Shown here: positions 42,701 through 55,200 of the stretch, piece after piece
How positions within the stretch are numbered: position 1 is the stretch's first letter
Layout of the letters: the number at the start of each line of letters is the position of its first letter
Assembly: GCA_013339895.1 (NCBI GenBank)
Contig: JABACO010000013.1
Coordinates: 2,019,696 to 2,083,695 of the forward strand
Origin: Ephydatia muelleri
Taxonomy: Eukaryota; Porifera; Demospongiae; Spongillida; Spongillidae
DNA: 64,000 nt
Direction of reading: 5' to 3'
Made by a program: the position numbers and the translations under genes
The notes under the pieces: generated by a model
Told to the model about the DNA's origin: nothing
Seen by the model: the letters and a program-made list of their open reading frames with translations, nothing else
The model's database searches: none

Positions 42701-45700
42701 AGCTTTACAAAACGGTTCCTGAAAAGATAAAGGCAAATACCTTTATCGTTGCTAAAATGCCCCATCTTATTCATGCCATTCAAGTGGACTTCATTTGTCA
42801 TGCGGGTGAATTCAGTTTATTTTGGTGCCTTTATTCCACATGAAAAGTGAGTGTCCATGAACACCAATCCACGTCACGATGGGAGACATTAATGAGTTTC
42901 CCTACCACCCCTCACAGGGTTAAATTATAAACATTTTAATGAGACGTTAGGAATGGTGTTAAAGGGAGGGGAATTGTTTTTGGTTACAAAGTTCCATTAT
43001 GCAATCTACACGAATGCCTAGTGCCCCTCTCTTGCAGGTCCCACTAATAAGGACTTTCATATTACATTCTGGGGATGAGGCACAGTGCACCGACAAGGCT
43101 TTTGTGACAATGCGTTGTTTGTTCTGTGGTTGAACTGTGGGGTCCTTGTACATGTCTACTGTCCTAGTCCCTGTGTATGATGGAGGGATGGGGTTTGTTG
43201 TTGGGGAATCGGTGGGAGGATATTAGCAGTGTATGACATCATGAGGTATGAGCCAGTTATGCCTTTTAGTGGTAGTAGTATGTGTTGTTGAACTGTGTGT
43301 GATGCTGGTCCTTGTGTACTCTCTATCACTCTGATGGGTAGTGTGTATTTGACATTGGTGGTACTCCCATGATGATATGCACTTGTCATTACAGGATGGA
43401 TGGACCGCACTGATGATGGCTTCACAGGCAGAGCACATGGAGTGTGTCCAAGTGCTATTGGATAAGAGTGCTGATGTTAACATGCAGAGCAAGGTGAGTG
43501 GTGTCATTATACACTGTGTACATGCAATGCAGCATGTACCCAGAGTCCCCAGTAGTGACTGAAGACATGTGCACAAGAACCCTATTGTGTGCATTCATGT
43601 ACATGCCACGTAGTTTAATGACTTGAATGAAGTAGATCTCTAGATGAAGCCACATGTAAGTAAAGTATGAAGGTTACAATCTTTACAAATGGTACCTGAA
43701 AAGATAAATGCAAATACCCTCACCCTTGCTACAATCCCCCGTCTTATTCATGCCATTCAAGTGGACCTCATTTGTCATGCTTGTGAACTGGAATGTCATG
43801 TAATTAAGTTTATTTTGGTGCCTTGTTCCCCATGAAAAGTGAGTGTCCTTGGACACCAAACCAGACTGCGATGGTAGAGTTTAATGCATTTCCCTAACCT
43901 ACCCCCTTTCCCCCTCCCAGGGGTTAATTAAAAACATTTTAATGAGTAGACAGGAATGGTGTAAAAGTGAGGGGAATATATTGGTAACAGAGTCCCATAA
44001 TGCCAACTACACACATGTCTAGTGCCCCTCTCTTGCAGGTCCCAGTAATAAGGACTTTTCTGTTACATTCTGGGGATGAGGCACAGTGCACCGACAAGGC
44101 TTTGTGACAATGCATCGTTTGTTCTGTAATTGAACTGTGGGTTCCTTGTACATGTCTACTGTCCTAGTCCCAGTGTACAATATCCTGATGGTGGGATGGG
44201 GTTTGTTTAGGAGAACGTGTGGGAGGATATTAGCGGTGTATGACATCATGAGGTATGAGGAAGCACTGTATGTTCCTCCCAGTGGTGGCTTTTTAGTGGT
44301 AGTAGTGTGTGTTGTTGAACTGTGTGTGATGCTGGTCCTTGTGTACTCTCTATCACTCTGATGGTTAGTGTGTATTTGACATTGGTGGTACTCCCATGAT
44401 GATATGCACTTGTCGTTACAGGATGGATTGACCGCACTGATGAGGGCGTTAGTTGCAGGGCACATGGAGTGTGTCCAGGTGCTATTGCATAAAGGTGCTG
44501 ATGTTAACATGCAGAGGAAGGTGAGTGATGTCATTATACACTGTGTACATGCAATGCAGCATGTACCCAGAGTCCCTAGTAGTGAATGAAGACATGTGCA
44601 CAACAACCCTATTGTGTGCAGGCATGTGCATGCTATGTTGTTTAATGACTGAATCAAGTACATCTCAGATGTAAGGAATGTATGTATGATGGTCACAAAC
44701 TTTACAAAACCGTTCCTGAAAAGATAAATGCAAATACCCTCATCGTTGCTAAAATGCCCCATCTTATTCGTGCCATTCAAGTGGACTTCATTTGCCATGC
44801 TGGTGAATTCAGTTTATTTTGGTGCCTTTATTCCACATGAAAATTGAGTGTCCATTAACACCAATCCGCCTCACGATGGGAGACATTAATGAGTTTCCCT
44901 ACCCCCCCTCACAGGGTTAAATTATAAATATTTTAATGAGAAGTTAGGAATGGTGTAGAATGGAGGGGAATTATTTTTGGTTACAAAGTTCCATTATGCA
45001 ATCTACACGAGTGTCTAGTGCCCCTCTCTTGCAGGTCCCACTAATAAGGACTTTCATATTACATTCTGGGGATGAGGCACAGTGCACCGACAAGGCTTTT
45101 GTGACAATGCGTTGTTTGTTCTGGGGTTGAACTGTGGGGTCCTTGTACATGTCTACTGTCCTAGTCCCTGTGTATGATGGAGGGATGGGGTTTGTTGTTG
45201 GGGAATCGGTGGGAGGATATTAGCAGTGTATGACATCATGAGGTATGAGCCAGTTACATGTATGCCTTTTTAGTGTTAGTAGTATGTGTTGTTGAACTGT
45301 GTGTGATGCTGGTCCTTGTGTACTCTCTATCATTCTGATGGGTAGTGTGTATTTGACATTGGTGGTACTCCCATGATGATATGCACTTGTCATTACAGGA
45401 TGGATGGACTGCACTGATGAGGGCTTCACAGACAGGGCACATGGAGTGTGTCCTGATGCTATTGAATAAGAGTGCTGATGTTAACATGCAGAGCGAGGTG
45501 AGTGGTGTCATTATACACTGTGTACATGCAATGCAGCATGTACCCAGAGTCCCCAGTAGTGACTGAAGACATGTGCACAAGAACCCTATTGTGTGCATAC
45601 ATGTACATGCCGTGTTGTTTCACAGGCTTTACAAATGATACCCGAAAAGATAAATGCAAATACCCTTTATCTTTGCTACAATCCCCCTAATTATTCATGC

Positions 45701-48700
45701 CATTCAAGCGGACCTGATTCGCCATGTTTGTGTACTTGAATTTCATTTAATGAAGTTTATTTTGGTGCCTTGTTTCCACATGAAAAGTGAGTGTCCTTTG
45801 ACTCCAAACCAGACCAAGATAAGAGACCTTAATGAGTTTCCTAACCCGCCCCCTCCCACCTCCCAGGGGTTGATTAAAAATATTCTAACCCAACGTTAGG
45901 ATAGGTGTAAAAGTGAGAGGAATATGTTGGGAAAAAAGCTCCATTATGCAAACTACACACATGTCTAGTGCCCCTCTCTTGCAGGTCCCAGTAATAAGGA
46001 CTTTTATATTGCATTCTGGGGATGAGGCACAGTGCACCAACAAGGATTTGTGACTATGTGTTGTTTGTTCTGTGATTGAACTGTGGGGTCCTTGTACATG
46101 TCTACTGTCCTAGTCCCTGTGTACAATATTCTGATGGAGGGATGGGGTTTGTTGTTGGAGAACGGGTGGGAGGATATTAGCAGTGTATAACATTGGTGTA
46201 TACAGTTTTAACCGCACGCTCTGCATGACCATTACCCTGTGGGTAATATGGGCTACTAGTAGAGTGGTGAAATCCATAATGTGTAAGCACACTCCTTCAT
46301 TTCTTCTGAAACAAACTGGGGTCCATTGTCACTCACGGCTTAGGAATACCATGACGAGCAAACACAGATTTCAAGGCACCAATCACTTTGGATGAGGTTT
46401 TTGTGGCCAACTGCATTACCTCTGGATACCGTGAGAAATAGACAACTACAAGCAATTAAGTACAGCCCTTTAGTAGAAATAGATCTCTGCCATGGGTAGG
46501 CTGGTAGACAAGAAGATGCAGGAGACACATAGCTGCTTCCTGGCGATTATCTAACCATCAGGCTGTGCCACCTGATAAATTAAATAATGGCGTCACATGT
46601 ACAGCTGCATGCTGCTGACTGCACACTCATAGCGTTCAACACCTTGGTTCATATAGAGTTAGCAGGTAATACACCTTGCGAAGCCTGTAATAAGCCATGA
46701 TATCATCATATATATTATAGGCTAAAAAGATATTTTTTGAGATTAATAAGGGTGACATTCAGTACCTCAAATGATTGGAAGACAGCCGGTCACTTATCAT
46801 TATTTGCACATAAATACTCTATGGTTCCACTGGAGGGGGGTTATGTTTTGCACACACATGACATCTTTGCACCATGTTAATAACATCTTTTGCAAGACCA
46901 AGGCACCAGACACCTGAGGCAGCATGCAAGCAACACCATTGTATGCCTAAGTGTCCATCATGTAGTCGCTGTAAAGTTAGTGTCTTTATAGACTCCGGGA
47001 CCACAATTCAACAGCCAAACAATAGTAGATCCTTGCAAATAAGGAGTTTATAATGAACCAACCAATATGGGTTCAAATTGGCTGGGACTTTATGATTTTC
47101 AGGCCATCCAGAAAGGCAAACCTGTTTGATTGTTGTGCACTGGGGTCCTTGAACTGCCCCATACGGTGTTTCTCAAGTAATGTCTTAGTTACAGGGACAG
47201 ATGAGGTTATCGCATCTACAAATGACTCCACATCAGCGTCTGTTATGCCAGTTTCTGGTTCAGCAGTACTGCAGCAAGGTGCTCTTGATAGTGCATCAGC
47301 GGTAAACAGAAACAATCCTGATACGTGTAGAATACTGTAGTCGTACCTCCCTAAACGCAGTCAATTCGAGGGGGTAAGGTATCTAAATGCTTAGAGCTCA
47401 GCAGAGGAACAAGCAGTTTATGGTCACTTTCAGTCTCAAAATTCTTTCCAATGATGAAAGTGGAAAACTTATCACATGCCCAAATGATTGGCATGTCCTC
47501 CTTTTCAATTTGAGCATAGCGTTGTTTGGTGTCTATCATCGTCCTTGACGCAAATGCTACAGGTCTCCAGTTCCATCATGATCCTTCTGTAATAGTGCTG
47601 CGCCCAGTCCATAGGATGAGGCATCGGCTGAGATTTTAGTGTCGGCTGCTGGATCGTAATGGAAGAGAATTGCAGGTTTGGTTTTTTCACTCTTCACTTT
47701 GTGAAATGCTGACTCATGACTAGGAGGATTCCATACCCAGGCATTCTTGGAGCACAACAACTCTCGTAATGGTTGAGTTAGTTCGGCAATCCAATGCAGC
47801 ATGTACCCATAGTCCTGAAGACATGTGCACAAGAACCCAATTGTGTGCATACATGTAAATGCCACGTAGTTTAATGACTGAATGAAGTAGATCTCTAGAT
47901 GAAGCCACATGTAAGTAAAGTATGATGGTCACAAGTTTTACAAATGGTACCTGAAAAGATAAATGCAAATACCCTCACCCTTGCTAACATTCCCCGTTTT
48001 ATTCATGCCATTCAAGTGGACCTCATTTGTCATGCTGGTGTACTGGAATGTCATTTAATTAAGTTTATTTTGGTGCCTTGTTCTCCATGAAAAGTGAGTG
48101 ACCTTGGACACCAAACCAGACTGTGATGGGAGACGTTATAATGTGTTTTATAATATTCTGGGGATGAGGCACAGTGCATACAGTGTGTATGTTGAACTGT
48201 GTGTGCGTTGTGTTTTTGAACTGTGTGTGATGCTGGTCCTTGTGTACTCTTTATCACTCTGATGGGTAGTGTGTATTTGACATTGGTGATGATATGCACT
48301 TGTCATTACAGGATGGATGGACCGCACTGATGATGGCTTCAGCGGCAGGGCACATGGAGTGTGTCCAGGTGCTATTGGATCAGGGTGCTGATGTTAACAT
48401 CCAGAGCATGGTGAGTGGTGTCATTATACACTGTGTACATGCAATGCAGCATGTACCCAGAGTCCCCAGTAGTGAATGAAGACATGTGCACAAGAACCCT
48501 ATTGTGTGCATACATAATAATAATAATAATAATAATATACAGGATACAAGAATACACTAATGAGAATAAATGCACTATTATTATTATTATTACATGTACT
48601 ATAATAATACACAATCAACACATATACTGGTCTAAATAAATGCACCTTAATTATAGTAAAGTCACCTATAACTATAAATCCACACTCACACCTCAACCCC

Positions 48701-49857
48701 CCTCCTCCAAATGAACCCTTGCACAGGAGAGCAATGCTCTTGCGTTAGCTCTCACGAGGGAAAGGCTCAGCCTCTGGTACAATGTGGTAGTAGCCTGCGA
48801 TCTGCTGCATCCCATTTGGATCGCTAGACGAGCCGCCAGACGTTTAAAAGATTCCTGGGCTTCCATGCCCCAGCATCCATACGACTCCACAGCTAGTGGA
48901 ATACATACCCACCCCAGCTCCTTACATTTCCCATCATTAGCAGCATGCTTCCTAACCTCGGCAACCTGAGCAGATGACCCACACTTCACTCCCGCTTCCG
49001 TCAAAGTGGTTGGATTAAGCGGAGAAGTGATGGTGAGGTCAAATGCAGCAGGTTTGCCAAGGTGCCAGTTTTTAACCAAAACGTCTGCAGGACGAGAGTT
49101 AAGCCTGTCATGACCTTGACCACTTCCCACTTCTACCTGACCACCTAGACAGGCTCTGTGGCAAAACTCCACAAAAACATCCCGTAGGCTGTTGTGACGT
49201 AAGACTACATCCCCCCCGTGTTTGCACGTCAGTGCATGGTGACCAAGCGGGTCCAGCCTGTGGTCAGGGCAGTGAGGACAGCAAGAACCAAACGAAACAT
49301 CCATTCCTAACCACCACTTCACAGCAATCTGGAATTCATTTGGCCCAGATGCAAGTTAAGGCCTGGGGAGGGGACAACAGTAAGCCACGAAGCAGCATGA
49401 CGAGATGAAATTGATAGCAAGCGAGCTCTATTGGCAGGAGAAGAGATGTGAAACAGCTGCCGAAACTGCTGGTCTTCAATTTTTCCGGACAGGGAGTGCT
49501 GGCGCATGTTAGAGGTGGCTAATGTTTCCAGAGTTATTGCATCCTCCGCTGGTACTAACCCATTAAAGAGTTCGATTGGCTCCACTAAAAGATTCCACTT
49601 GTCACAGCCAGAACTGCTGATGGAGGCAAGGTATGCTGCAACACAATGGGATGACAAGCTACGGAGGCCAAGCCCACCCCTACTAAGGCTAAGCTGTGCT
49701 TGCATCCACTCCACATCAGCAGCATCTACAGCTGTGCATTCAGCAAAGCATTGGCGTACGTCCTTGTCAAACAGCGCCAAGCCCTCTGCAATGTGTGAAG
49801 GAGGTGCGGAGCGAGCCAAATGGACTAACTTGCAGAATGCCGCACACTGTCGTAACA

Positions 49858-49897
<40 letters not shown>

Positions 49898-52257
49898 CAG
49901 GATACAAGAATACACTAATGAGAATACTCAAGAAGGGGAGCACGGGCACATCTGAGGAGGAGGGCTCTTGCATTCTGTCTCATCAGTGTGACAGCCAGCA
50001 GACAGTACATTTGGCACAGTGCCTCAGTTTCACAGATTCCCACTTGCATAGCTAGCCTCTTGCTCAATCTAGAGTAGCATTCTTTGGCTTCACATCCCCA
50101 ACCACCATAGACTTCCACCACTAATGGAATACATGTCCAGCCCAACCTTGCACACATCTGATCATTCTTGGCATGCTTTTCAATCTCACCAACCTCTGCA
50201 GAGTTGCCTGAAGCCAAACTCGCTTCCAGAATCAAGTCCGTATTAAGCGGATGAATGACTTTCAGGTCAAAAGCTGCAGGGTTGGAGAGGGACCAGTTTG
50301 GCACCAGCACATCAGCTGTAATAATAATAATTATAACTACAACAGATTTCCAATAATAATTAGGATACAAGAATACACTAATGAGAATACTCAAGAAGGG
50401 GAGCACGGGCACATCTGAGGAGGATGGCTCTTGCATTCTGTCTCATCAGTGTGACAGCCAGCAGACAGTACATTTGGCACAGTGCCTCAATTTCACAGAT
50501 TCCCACTTGCATAGCTAGCCTCTTGCTCAATCTAGAGTAGCATTCTTTGGCTTCACATCCCCAACCACCATAGACTTATAATAATAATAATAATAATAAT
50601 AATGAGGCAAGTAATGGCATACAAACAGGGCCGGATTTAGACAGTTGTGGGCCCTGGGCAATTATACTTGGTGGGGCCCCCCCTAAGAACTATTTAACCC
50701 ATCATACATGTACATTTATACTGAAATAATACACAATTAATGTAACACAGACACTTTATACACGCGTAGGCAATGAACTGGTAGAATCACACACAATAGG
50801 AAGTTTATAAGAACGTATAATCTATTTCTGAAAACAGCGTTCCCTAGACTTTGCATTTGCAAATTCATCTATCACATCCGAATAATCTAGTTGCTTGGTT
50901 ATATCGGATTCTATACTCATGATTGCAAGATAATTCAGACGATCGTGGCTCATAGTTGATCTTAACTGGTTTTTTAAAAGTGCCAATCGAGAGAATGACC
51001 GTTCTCCAGAGCAGTTGGTGCACAGCAGTGAAAGGTAATTTCGCAAAGCAGTTGTGACATTTGGAAATGTAGAGATCACATTTGCTTTCAAAATTGTATA
51101 CTTAGCATCTGCTGAGCATTTGTTTTTTTCTTTTTCAATAAATTCTATGAAATGCATCATTTCATTTGGGAAAGAATCATCTACATCTGACCCATAAACA
51201 GACACAAAGGCTTTTGATTCCTCTTCAAATGCAGCCACTGACATGTCATGAAATTCAGTCAGGAATCTAAAGCATAAGTTTACTATTGAGTAGGCAGCAG
51301 TCCTTTCTTTACACTCTGTAATCAAAGTGTCAATTATTCTGAAGAATGTCTCTATTCGAAATTTATCCCTTCCATGCAGCGGAGTAGAATTGATGTCCTG
51401 GTGCTGTGCTGTTTGTCGCCTTTTGCGCTGGTTTACATCTTTATATGTTTTGACATGTGCTACACCTATTGCTCGTCTTTCAAACTCATCAAATTTAGAC
51501 CTAAGAGATATAAGAAAACTGCTCAAAGACTCCAGTAATGTTACAACCGTTCCAAGTTCAATTTCTTCAGCTTGAACAGACTTACTGGTTTTGTTGAATC
51601 TCTCTAGAACTGTATTCCACATCTTGTGGGCCCATGCAGCGCCCAATACTCTCGAAGGTTATCAGTAACTGTCCACTTTGCTGGATCATTGATAGCAGCA
51701 GTGGTGGCTGTGGTGTCTAAGGTGTATGTTTGAGATGATTGGCTGCTGGAACAAGAAGTATCACATGAATGGACGCTAATGCATACGTCAAGTGGCGCCT
51801 GCAGCATTGAAATTGGTACGTATTCATCCATTGGTCGTGACGATTGGCTGCTGGAATAAGGGTCAGAAGGTTGCCAGCATGGTTGCACTTGGTTCAGTTT
51901 CATTCACACTGTCATGCGCGTTGTTGACTACGTCTAAGCACTGATGTTCTGCCGCTGCGGTTTCGAGGGTACCAGCCTGGAGGGTACTGTGGTTTGGCTC
52001 GTTTTGAATACTAAATCCAAAGGAGGCTGTTTGCTTTGTAGCCTATTCCATTCATCAAGCTGTTCTTTCCGCTTCTTTCGCTTCGATGCTCCACTTCGCA
52101 CACTTCTATTCTCGATCTCTTGCTCCGGCTCCCCTTAACTCGCTTAATTAACGCAGATTAGTAATTTAGAACGAGTTACTATAAAAACATGAATATCATT
52201 ATTATGAGCACCATGGGGCCCCCTCAAAAGCAGTGGGCCCTGGGCAGCCGCCCCGGT

Positions 52258-52298
<41 letters not shown>

Positions 52299-55200
52299 TC
52301 CGGCCCTGCATACAAATGCTCTTATAAACTGCCTATCTATATGGGGAAAGTTTACAAAGGTTGGAAAGGTCATGTTTAGATAATAATGATTTGAAGACTT
52401 TAACATCTTTGGCTGTAACAATGTGCTGAGGTAGTGAATTCCACATATGAATTACTCTGTTGCTGAAGAAATGGTACCTGCATGAACGATGGGGTATACA
52501 CTTGTGCTGGATTTTACATGAGTGACCACGTGTAGTAGAAAGCAGGGGAATATAAAAGTCATCACGTTTGAGGTCAACAGTCTGATACACAATCTTGTAA
52601 CACAAGACTAAGTCAGAAAATATTCTGCGATATTCAAGTGATTGGAGGCCAAGGTTATGAAGCCTATCAGAATAACTAAGTTCTGAAATACCAGTACGTT
52701 TACATATAGTCCTAGTGAAGAAACGTTGAACACGCTCAATACACTTTATATCAGAGATTAACCAAGGACTCCATATAGGTGAGTTATATTCTAGTATAGG
52801 CCTTGCATAGATCGTATAGGCCAGAACCAAGAGATGAGGATCATTAGAAATAAATCCCTTTAGTAACACTGAACAACGACCAAAAGCCTTTGTAGCAACA
52901 TAAGAACAATGAATATGAGGTTTAAGATCAGAGCTGAGATGGACACCAAGATCACAAATTGAAGTGACTGACTGTAAAGGTACACTGCCTATTGAACATT
53001 GCAGAGAAGGAATATTCGGATTACTTAGGGTTAGGGTTAGGGTACATATACATGCCATGTTGTTTAATGACTGAATCAAGTACATCTCTAGATGAAGCCA
53101 CATGTAAGGAAGGTATGATGGTCACAGGCTTTACAAATGATACCCGAAAAGATTAATGCAAATACCCTTTTTCCTTGCTAAAATTCCCCATCTTATTCAT
53201 GCCATTCAAGCGGATCTGATTTGACATGCTTGTGTACTGGATTTTGGTGCCTTGTTTCCACATGAAAAGTGAGTGTCCTTTGACTCCAAACCAGACCACG
53301 ATAGGAGACCTTAATGAGTTTCCCAACTAGCCCCCTCCCACCTCCCCGCGGTTAATTAAACCCATTGGAACCAGAAGTTAGGATAGGTGTAAAAGTGTTG
53401 GTAAAAAAGCTCCATTATGCAAACTACACACATGTCTAGTGCCCCTCTCTTGCAGGTCCCAGTAATACAGAATTTTATATTACATTCTGGGGATAAGGCG
53501 ACAAGGAATTATGACTATGCGTTGTATGTTCTATGATTGAACTATGGGGTCCTTGTACATTTCTACTGTACTAGTCCCTGTGTACAATATCCTGATGGAG
53601 GGAATAGGGTTTGTTGTTGGGGAACGGGTGGGAGGATATATTAGCGGTGTATGACATCGGTGTATATAGTCTGCACCTCACGCTCTGCATGACCATTACC
53701 CTGTGGGTAATATGGGCTACTAGTAGAGTGGTGAAATCCATAATGTGTAAGCAAACTCCTTCATTTCTTTTGAAACAAACTGGGGTCCATTGTCACTCAC
53801 AACTTCCTCAGGAATACCATGATGAGCAAACACAGATTTCAAGGCACCAATCACATTAGATGAGGTTATTGTAGCCAACTGCTGGATACCGTGAGAAATA
53901 GACAAGTACAAGCAAACAAGTACAGCTCTTTAGTACAAATAGATCTCTTCCATGGGTAGGCTGGAAGATGCAGGACACACATAGCTGCTTCCTGCCGATT
54001 ATCTAACCATCGGGCTGTGCCACCTCACTTCAGTGATAAATTAAATAATGACAACACATGTACAGCTGCATGCTGCTGACTGCACACTCATAGCGTTCAA
54101 CACCTTGGTTCATATAGAGTTAGCAGGTAATACACCTTGCCAAGCCTGTAATAAGCCATGATATCATCTCATATATTATAGGCTAAAAAGATATTTTTTG
54201 AGATTAATCAGAGTGACATTCAGTACCTCAAATGATTGGAAGAGGGCCGGTCACTTACTTCATTATTTGCACATCAATTCTCTATGGTTCCACTGGAGGG
54301 GGGTTATGTTTTGCACACACATGACATGTTTGCACCATGTTAATAACATCTTTTGCAAGACCAAGCCACCAGACAGCTGCAGCAGCATGCAAGCGACACC
54401 GTTGTAGGCCTAAGTGTCCATCATGTAGTCGCTGTAACGTTAGTGTCTTTATAGACTCTGGGACCACAATTCAACAGCCAAACAATAGTAGATCCTTGCG
54501 TTCATGACGAACCAACCAATAAGGGTTCAAATTGGCTGGGACTGTATGATTTTCAGGCCATCCAGTAAGGCAAAACTGTTTGATTATTGTGCAGTGGGGT
54601 CCTTGAACTGCCCCATACGGTGTTTCTCAAGTAATGTCTTAGTTACAGGGACAGATGAGGTTATCGCATCTACAAATGACTCCACATCAGCATCTGTTAT
54701 GCCAGTTTCTGGTTCAGCAGTACTGCAGCAAGGTGCTCTTGATAGTGCATCAGCGGTAAACAGAAACAATTCTGATACGTGTAGAATACCGCATAGTCGT
54801 ACCTCCCTAAACTCTTAAAATGCCCTAAACGCAGTCAATTCGAGGGGGTAAGGTATCTAAATGCTTAGAGCTCAGCAGAGGAACATGCAGTTTATGGTCA
54901 CTTTCAATCTCAAAATTCTTTCCAATGATGAAAGTGGAAAACTTTTCACATGCCCATATGATTGGCAGGATCTTTTTTTCAATTTGAGCATAGCGTTGTT
55001 TGGTGTCTATCATCGACCTTGATGCAAATGCTACAGGTCTCCAGTTCCATCATGATGCGAAGCCAATCTGCAGCCCGGTACAAATGTAGCTGACAAACGA
55101 TCTGTCAGGGTGAGCCCGTAGAGCGGTATACCATGCGGAAAAACGTAGTGCATGGGGTTGTGCCGCCGATAATAGAACCGGGTGACCTTCCCGGTGTCAC

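Noticed and set aside
43223..44798. Long minus-strand frames antisense to ankyrin exons, rich in His/Thr/Ser
   Set aside because: They are shadows of the ankyrin unit on the other strand. The plus-strand exons have matching splice sites, constant length and phase.
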